Assembly: GCA_018813405.1 (NCBI GenBank)
Contig: JAHJBW010000093.1
Coordinates: 1-11,142, forward strand
Direction of reading: 5' to 3'
DNA from: Candidatus Margulisiibacteriota bacterium
GTDB lineage: Bacteria; Margulisbacteria; WOR-1; XYC2-FULL-46-14; JAHJBW01
DNA: 11,142 bases
Under the pieces are notes generated by a model. It was given only the letters and a program-made list of their open reading frames with translations, had not been told where the DNA came from and ran no database searches. Shown piece by piece: positions 6,566 to 11,142 of the stretch. Numbering within the stretch: the stretch's first letter is position 1; each line of letters begins with the position of its first letter. The position numbers and the translations under genes are program-made.

Positions 6566-7491
6566 AAAGAGTGCTGGTCACAGGCGGAGCCGGGTTTATT
6601 GGGTCCCACCTTTGCGACTTCCTGCTTGAACAGGGTTACAGGGTAGTCTGTGTCGACAATCTTATCACCGGCTCGAAAGACAACATCAAACATCACCTGA
6701 AGAACGCTCATTTTGAGTTCATCAAGCATAATATCTCAAAGCCGCTCAGGGTCAATGGGCCGCTGGACTATGTTTTGCATTTTGCCTCGCCGGCCAGCCC
6801 TATCGATTACGTGGAATATCCCATCCCCACCTTGAAAGTGGGCGCGCTTGGAACGCATAACGCGCTGGGCATAGCCAAGGCCAAAGGCGCGAAATTTCTG
6901 CTGGCCTCAACTTCCGAAGTTTATGGCGATCCATTGGTCTCACCGCAAAAGGAATCCTATTGGGGCAATGTCAACCCCATCGGCCCTCGCAGCTGCTATG
7001 ACGAAGCCAAGCGTTTTGCCGAGGCCATCTCCATGTCCTACTACCGCATGCACGGCATAGACGTTAAGATAGTCCGTATTTTCAATACCTATGGCCCGCG
7101 CATGAGAAAAAAAGACGGGCGGGTGGTGCCCAATTTCATCAACCAGGCGCTGGCTGGCAAAGATATCACGGTCTACGGAAAGGGGAGGCAGACCCGCAGT
7201 TTTTGCTATGTTTCCGACCTGGTGCGGGGCATACACAGCCTGATGCTTTCAAAACACAACGGGCCGGTCAATCTGGGCAACCCGCAGGAGATAACCATTT
7301 TAAGGTTTGCCCGCGAGATCATCAAGGCCACCGCCAGCCGGTCCAGGATCAAATATCTGCCTTTGCCGCCCGACGACCCGCGGCAAAGACAGCCCGACAT
7401 AACACTGGCGAAAAAGGTCCTTAAATGGCTGCCCGCGGTCTCTCTTCAGCAAGGCCTGCGGCAGACCATTGAATTTTTTACGAATGCTTAA
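6562..7491 (+). CDS. uxs: UDP-glucuronate decarboxylase (UDP-xylose synthase)
   Basis: A 309-residue extended short-chain dehydrogenase that converts UDP-glucuronate to UDP-xylose through a tightly bound NAD. Seen: GGAGFIGSH (8-16), D32 for the NAD ribose, HFASPASP (73-80), the STSEVYGDP block (116-124), the UXS signature around YWGNVNPIGPRSCYDEAKR (133-151) with the catalytic pair Y146/K150, RIFNTYGPRM (172-181), GRQTRSFCYVSD (208-219), and the LPPDDPRQRQPD region (267-279). The PQKESYWGNVNPIG stretch separates UXS from generic epimerases. It is soluble, without the N-terminal membrane anchor seen in many eukaryotic forms. It overlaps ugd by 4 nt (ATGA), so the two consecutive enzymes are translationally coupled. 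Confidence 0.94.
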   Translation: MKRVLVTGGAGFIGSHLCDFLLEQGYRVVCVDNLITGSKDNIKHHLKNAHFEFIKHNISKPLRVNGPLDYVLHFASPASPIDYVEYPIPTLKVGALGTHNALGIAKAKGAKFLLASTSEVYGDPLVSPQKESYWGNVNPIGPRSCYDEAKRFAEAISMSYYRMHGIDVKIVRIFNTYGPRMRKKDGRVVPNFINQALAGKDITVYGKGRQTRSFCYVSDLVRGIHSLMLSKHNGPVNLGNPQEITILRFAREIIKATASRSRIKYLPLPPDDPRQRQPDITLAKKVLKWLPAVSLQQGLRQTIEFFTNA

Positions 7492-8599
7492 CATCCTCTT
7501 TATCAACCAGTTCTCCGAAATGGGGGGCGGGGAAAAAGCACTGCTGTCCATTATAAAGAATTTGGACAAAACAAGATACCGGCCGTCAGTTGTTCTGCCT
7601 CGAGCCGGTAAACTCTCTAAGGCGCTAAAGGACATGAAGGTTTCCTGCCATTTTGTTGCCATTGGGGAATATTCTGATGGCAGAAAAAAGCTTGTTGATG
7701 TCCTAAAATATCTTATTTTTTCATTTAATGTGGTACCAAAGTTAATTGAAAGGATAAAAAAAGACCATATCGATATCATCTATGCCAATTCTCCCAGAGT
7801 GCTCCCATGGGCTTGCCTGGCGGCCAGGGCTGGCAGGGCCAGGGTGATCTGGCATGTTCGCTGTATCAGTGGCAGACTGGAGAAAAAAGTCGCCTCAGCT
7901 TTTGCTAAAGATATTAAGATGATAATCGTCGACTCTCAGGCCGCGAAAAATTCACTGTCGGCCGGAGGTATCCCTGTAAGGGTCATACCTGCCGGTATTG
8001 ATCTGTCGCTTTTTCCCGCGGGCCTGCCTTTTGGCGCGGGCGAACAGCCGCCGGTCATTGGCGCGGCGGGAAGGCTGGTGAAGCTAAAGGGCTTTGAAGA
8101 CCTGATCATGGCGGCTCCAATAGTCCTTCAAAAGTTTCCAAACGTCAGGTTCACCATACTGGGAGACGCTCTTTTTGGGAAAGAAGATTACAAAGAACAT
8201 CTTTCAAGGCTTATTGAAGATATGGGCCTCAAGGATAAATTTCTCCTGCCGGGTTTTGTCGATGACATGGCGGCGGCATATCGGGAAATGGGCCTTTTCG
8301 TCAACTGTTCCAGGTGCGAGGGTTTTGGATATGTGGTGGTCGAGGCCATGGCTTCGGGACTGCCCATTGTGGCTTCAGACATTCCCTCTGTCAGGGAGAT
8401 AGCCGGTCAGGACGGCCGGATAGAATTTTACCAGCCTGGCGACACGGAAGGTTTGGCCGCGGCAGTCATTAAACTTCTAAAGGAGCCCTCACTGGCCATG
8501 GCTATGGCGGAAAAGAATAAAGCTGTGGTGAAAGAGCGGTTTGACGAGAAAAAACAGATAAGAAAGATAGAACAGATCATTGATCAGGTTTGCCGATAG
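7484..8599 (+). CDS. Group 1 (GT4-type) glycosyltransferase
   Basis: A 371-residue GT-B fold glycosyltransferase. Seen: the N-terminal acceptor domain opening MLNILFINQF with the glycine-rich GGGEKAL loop (14-20), a linker with VIPAGID (167-173), then the donor domain with GAAGRLVKLKGFEDLI (193-208), PNVRFTILGD (219-228), LPGFVDDM (255-262) and the EX7E motif (E279 and E287 in CEGFGYVVVEAMASG), followed by PIVASDIPSVREI. It has no transmembrane segment and probably works at the inner face of the membrane. The ATG at 7484 is chosen because the Rossmann strand starts there; an in-frame TTG at 7469 is also open, and neither has a good Shine-Dalgarno. It overlaps UXS by 8 nt, so a UDP-xylose or UDP-glucuronate donor is plausible but not shown. 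The acceptor domain is AT-richer than the donor domain. Confidence 0.9.
   Translation: MLNILFINQFSEMGGGEKALLSIIKNLDKTRYRPSVVLPRAGKLSKALKDMKVSCHFVAIGEYSDGRKKLVDVLKYLIFSFNVVPKLIERIKKDHIDIIYANSPRVLPWACLAARAGRARVIWHVRCISGRLEKKVASAFAKDIKMIIVDSQAAKNSLSAGGIPVRVIPAGIDLSLFPAGLPFGAGEQPPVIGAAGRLVKLKGFEDLIMAAPIVLQKFPNVRFTILGDALFGKEDYKEHLSRLIEDMGLKDKFLLPGFVDDMAAAYREMGLFVNCSRCEGFGYVVVEAMASGLPIVASDIPSVREIAGQDGRIEFYQPGDTEGLAAAVIKLLKEPSLAMAMAEKNKAVVKERFDEKKQIRKIEQIIDQVCR
8577..8599. other. Tail-to-tail overlap of convergent genes
   Basis: The last 23 bases of the plus-strand GT4 gene are also the last bases of the minus-strand membrane protein gene. No GC-rich hairpin with a T run is visible here, so the two transcripts may run into each other and form antisense overlap. 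Confidence 0.8.
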
Positions 8600-10043
8600 C
8601 CTCGCCCAGGAAAAATACCGCCAGCGGCTGAACATACATCAATAATCTTACCAGTAGTGTCCCATCCATAATGTAACGGAAATGTATTTTCAAGAACGCG
8701 GCATAAAGGATGGTAGCAAGATTTAAAACCACCAGCAGGAACAGATATTTTAGGTTGGTTTTTACGATCCTGACGCAAAGCAGTAAAGAGGCCAGGAAGA
8801 AAGTGAACCAGCATATGTTCCAGTTGCCCTGAAGCGCCAGCCTGTTCCATATTTCCAACAATATTACTGCAGGTGAAATCCCCAATACTCCGGCAGGCAA
8901 CATGCTTGTGTGGGTAAGATCGGACCTTATAGCGTAATCGGTACGAGGAGCATGGATAGTGGATTGAACAGTTCTGGCGATCAGTTCCCTGGGCAGTTGT
9001 ATCAGGCCCATGGAATTTTCAAAGATGGTCCACGGCGAAGAAAAAAGCACCGCCAGTACCAGGAAAACCAGTATGGGCCTGGTTTTTTCCTTGAGCCCCC
9101 CGCCGTATCCGAACATCAGGTACAGTGAAAGCACTATGGCGTTCACAAAGAAAAAGGAAATGCCGCCTTTTTTTACTGTTATTGACAGGCCCAGAGTTAT
9201 GGCCGAGACCATCAGGTACGGGTTCTTATTGCGAGATATCCACAGGAAAAGATAAATAGCCGAAAGGCTGTAGAAATATGTCTGCGGAAAATCCGCGTAG
9301 GCGGTCCCCGCGTGGTATATGATGAAGGGCAGGGTGGTCAGTAAATATGTGAAGAATACGCTTGATCCGCGGGAAAGACTTTTCCTCAAGGCAAAATAAA
9401 AAACTATTACCAGTGACAGGAACAAAAGCGGTCCGGTGATCTTGACCAGCGCGTCGTTGAAAGTTCCCATGGCCAGTAAGTTCCAGGCCTGTGATATGGG
9501 GGTAAAGTAGGGGTTGCCGGCGGCCAGTTTTTTTATCGCTTCACCCTGCAAACCGTGTTCCAGCCAGATCATCCTGGCCAAAAAGGTGTATCGTTCTATG
9601 GCGTCCCAGGTTACCACGGGCTTTACCAGCGCCGCAAAGAAAACAAGGAATATCCTTAGCATAATGAGAAGGGCGAATATCCTGGCGGCCAGCGCTGGCC
9701 AGAAAGGCTGTTCCAGTCTCTTGAAAAAGCCGATAAATGACAATACCGAGGACCTCAAGCCGGCACCGTCCAGGAAAACGATCTTTTTACGGAAAATATA
9801 GATCCAGGCAGGGACCATTATCAGCGTAAAGGCCAGCGATACTGCGGAAAGCTTAATGGGTAAATTAAAAAGTTTATTTGCCAGGAAGATGCCGCCGGTC
9901 ATAACTCCTATGCCCAGGCCGTAAGAAAGTCCCGCTCTTTCCATCGCGGCAAACGACCCGCCTTTTCTGTCCAGCAGCGCCAGAAGGGTATAGCCCAGCA
10001 AGGCGGGGAACAGTACGGCGTACAGCAGACCCGGTATGACCAT
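8577..10043 (-). CDS. Polytopic GT-C-like membrane protein, probable glycosyltransferase
   Basis: A 488-residue protein with roughly ten to twelve hydrophobic segments. The layout recalls GT-C fold enzymes (PMT/ArnT-like) that move sugars from polyprenyl phosphate carriers outside the membrane. Supporting points: a loop after an early helix with WDAIERY (146-152), where GT-C enzymes carry their key acidic residue (here D147); a YADFP motif (249-253) before a long aromatic helix; TVKKGG (289-294), at the place where many relatives have a TKxEG-like turn; and RYIMDGTLLVRLL (456-468) leading into the last helix. The match is by pattern, so substrate and even catalytic status are uncertain; an O-antigen ligase or flippase-like role is less likely. 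The ATG directly abuts the upstream stop (TAA-ATG) with a Shine-Dalgarno (GGAAGGGGAA, complement of 10051-10060) inside that gene. Confidence 0.75.
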   Translation of the reverse strand: MVIPGLLYAVLFPALLGYTLLALLDRKGGSFAAMERAGLSYGLGIGVMTGGIFLANKLFNLPIKLSAVSLAFTLIMVPAWIYIFRKKIVFLDGAGLRSSVLSFIGFFKRLEQPFWPALAARIFALLIMLRIFLVFFAALVKPVVTWDAIERYTFLARMIWLEHGLQGEAIKKLAAGNPYFTPISQAWNLLAMGTFNDALVKITGPLLFLSLVIVFYFALRKSLSRGSSVFFTYLLTTLPFIIYHAGTAYADFPQTYFYSLSAIYLFLWISRNKNPYLMVSAITLGLSITVKKGGISFFFVNAIVLSLYLMFGYGGGLKEKTRPILVFLVLAVLFSSPWTIFENSMGLIQLPRELIARTVQSTIHAPRTDYAIRSDLTHTSMLPAGVLGISPAVILLEIWNRLALQGNWNICWFTFFLASLLLCVRIVKTNLKYLFLLVVLNLATILYAAFLKIHFRYIMDGTLLVRLLMYVQPLAVFFLGEAIGKPDQ

Positions 10044-11120
10044 TTATTTATTCCCCTTCCTTTTGATCTTTAAAATGTATTCGCCATCCTTAAAAGAGGC
10101 GGCCATTGTTGCTCCCGGCAGGTCAGGCTTTTCCTTGGGATGATAAACGATCACGTATTCAGGCTCTTCAGAGCTTTGCCTGGGATAAAGATAAAAAGGA
10201 GGATAGAGGCTTTCGTAACTGCCAAACTCACCAATTATCTTGTAGCTGGCGCCCGCGGGTATCTTTTCCTCGCAGAACTCAAGGAATGGATACAGGCCCT
10301 TTCTCATAAGAGGTATGGAAGCCCTTTTATCCCTGAGGCTTTTTCCAAAATAAGTCGAAGCGTCCTGTTTAAATATCCCTATCTGGTTAAAGAGTGTGTT
10401 TGCGTCCAAAAGTACCCAGCAAGCGAATGTCAGAAAAAAAATGTGCCCGACCGAGCGGTAATAGTTGGCTCTGGTGAATCCGGTACGCATGTCAACTATA
10501 AAGATCACAAGCGCCCCGATCAATATTATGATGTAAAGATAGACATTTACCGGCACGCCCAGCACGGTACTGCTCTTAATGTTATTGATGGTCGATCCAA
10601 TCACTTCTCTTCCCTGCGGTCCGGTGAATTCCTGGACGCCAGCCGTAAGATCGCTGGTAAAACTGCCGCTCGCAAGCTCGATCTGGCTTACCTCAACTTC
10701 TCCGGCTTCCGGGGGCATGGCTATAAGCATCTGGCTGGTAAAGCCTTTCCAGTTGGGGTTTCTCTTTTTAAGGTTGAAAACGTAGGTCTTAAATCCGTCA
10801 GACTTTTTCAGGTTGAACTGCACGCTTTTTTGCTGGTCATAGTCATGAGAATACGAGTTGATCCAGTATATCCATGCCGCTCCGGTTATCCCGCTTTTGA
10901 TCTTAATGGTGCAGGTGTATATCCTTTCAGAATTTATGGAGACCGGCGGACTTACCAGGTAGGCGCCTTTTTCGCTGGTCTTTATCTTTACACTGCTTCC
11001 GGCCAGCTCAAAACCGCGGGCGTGCAAAACCTGCCACCTGTCCAGGGAGGGCAGTTCGGCCTGAGAAGGAATTGACAGGCCTGCCAGCAATAAAAGTAGT
11101 AAAATTGAGTGACGAAGCAT
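10044..11120 (-). CDS. Exported membrane-anchored protein with N-terminal beta-rich domain
   Basis: A 358-residue protein of no family I can name. Seen: a signal peptide (1-21; Leu-rich core, likely cut after SQA), then a beta-rich region (about 25-152) with alternating polar and hydrophobic strands and aromatic residues (WIYWINSY at 83-90), reminiscent of carbohydrate-binding jelly-roll domains; a Thr/Ser/Gly-rich linker (150-185); two hydrophobic helices (about 192-210 and 223-240); and a C-terminal alpha/beta domain (about 255-358) with FLEFCEEKIPAG (279-290), a YLYPR motif (310-314) and YVIVYHP (322-328). Similar YLYPR-type domains occur next to or fused with GT-C membrane enzymes. It is the first gene of a pair whose second gene starts on the next base, so a joint role in surface glycan assembly is inferred. 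The ATG at 11120 follows a strong -10 and begins a proper signal peptide. Confidence 0.72.
   Translation of the reverse strand: MLRHSILLLLLLAGLSIPSQAELPSLDRWQVLHARGFELAGSSVKIKTSEKGAYLVSPPVSINSERIYTCTIKIKSGITGAAWIYWINSYSHDYDQQKSVQFNLKKSDGFKTYVFNLKKRNPNWKGFTSQMLIAMPPEAGEVEVSQIELASGSFTSDLTAGVQEFTGPQGREVIGSTINNIKSSTVLGVPVNVYLYIIILIGALVIFIVDMRTGFTRANYYRSVGHIFFLTFACWVLLDANTLFNQIGIFKQDASTYFGKSLRDKRASIPLMRKGLYPFLEFCEEKIPAGASYKIIGEFGSYESLYPPFYLYPRQSSEEPEYVIVYHPKEKPDLPGATMAASFKDGEYILKIKRKGNK
10051..10060 (-). promoter_or_regulatory. Ribosome binding site of the GT-C-like gene
   Basis: On the minus strand GGAAGGGGAA lies about 7 nt before the ATG at 10043, inside the last codons of the exported protein gene. 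With the directly adjoining stop and start (TAAATG) it indicates coupled translation of the pair. Confidence 0.7.
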
Positions 11121-11133
11121 TTATTTGTTATAC

Positions 11134-11142
11134 ATTATAGCA
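11134..11142 (-). promoter_or_regulatory. Extended -10 promoter of the minus-strand gene pair
   Basis: Read on the minus strand, the last nine bases are TGCTATAAT, a perfect extended -10 (TGnTATAAT). The hexamer starts 19 nt before the ATG at 11120, so transcription would begin about 7 nt before the start codon. No Shine-Dalgarno is present in GTATAACAAATAA. The -35 region lies outside the window. Confidence 0.7.

Noticed and set aside
8573..8588. Near-palindrome CAGATCATTGATCAGG as a bidirectional terminator at the convergent junction
   Set aside because: The stem is only a few base pairs, AT-rich and without a following T run, so it would not be stable.
10140..11075. Plus-strand ORF of 311 codons opposite the exported protein gene
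   Set aside because: The minus strand has a strong promoter, a signal peptide and domain structure. The plus ORF has no recognisable motif or ribosome binding site and is best explained as an antisense shadow.
1..11142. CRISPR array, insertion sequence, attachment site or tRNA
   Set aside because: I found no regularly spaced repeats, transposase or integrase motifs, terminal inverted repeats or cloverleaf-like segments on either strand by reading.

Overview
The window reads as a compact bacterial chromosome segment of moderate GC, with tightly packed, often overlapping genes and no mobile element, CRISPR array, tRNA or rRNA that I can see. The protein set (non-mevalonate isoprenoid genes, a divergent short formate--THF ligase, a UDP-xylose pathway, GT-C type membrane proteins) and the frequent AGG/ATA codons suggest an uncultivated anaerobic lineage, perhaps of the Omnitrophota/Elusimicrobiota/Margulisbacteria kind. 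That placement is an impression from sequence style, not a search result.

Layout. (1) Positions 1-4229, plus strand: an isoprenoid/one-carbon operon. It holds the 3' end of a prenyl diphosphate synthase, a YuiD/DUF212 'divergent PAP2' membrane protein, dxs, and fhs, which overlaps dxs by 22 nt. (2) Positions 4230-4697: a short AT-rich island. An extended -10 promoter drives a minimal nucleotidyltransferase (MNT), followed by an overlapping 30-codon ORF that may be a stub of its HEPN-type partner. (3) Positions 4698-8599, plus strand: folE, UDP-sugar 6-dehydrogenase, UDP-glucuronate decarboxylase (UXS) and a GT4 glycosyltransferase, joined by 1-8 nt overlaps after folE. The middle two make UDP-glucuronate and then UDP-xylose. 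The GT4 enzyme is a plausible user of such a sugar. (4) Positions 8577-11142, minus strand: a two-gene unit read from a near-perfect extended -10 promoter at the right edge. It encodes an exported, membrane-anchored beta-rich protein and a polytopic GT-C-like membrane protein, and its end overlaps the GT4 gene tail to tail by 23 nt.

How the genes fit together. Dxs feeds IPP/DMAPP to the prenyl synthase, and long prenyl phosphates are the usual lipid carriers for surface glycans. Ugd, UXS, GT4 and the GT-C-like protein would be at the glycan end of the same process. Fhs and FolE meet in folate metabolism: FolE starts pterin synthesis and Fhs loads formate on tetrahydrofolate. The MNT island sits between these two folate genes.

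I do not see a clear new multi-gene defence or biosynthetic system. The points most worth a second look are the Fhs protein with two separate losses of about 18 residues each (including a motif that is near universal in the family), the MNT/mini-ORF island, the near-leaderless promoter arrangement, and the exported protein plus GT-C pair.
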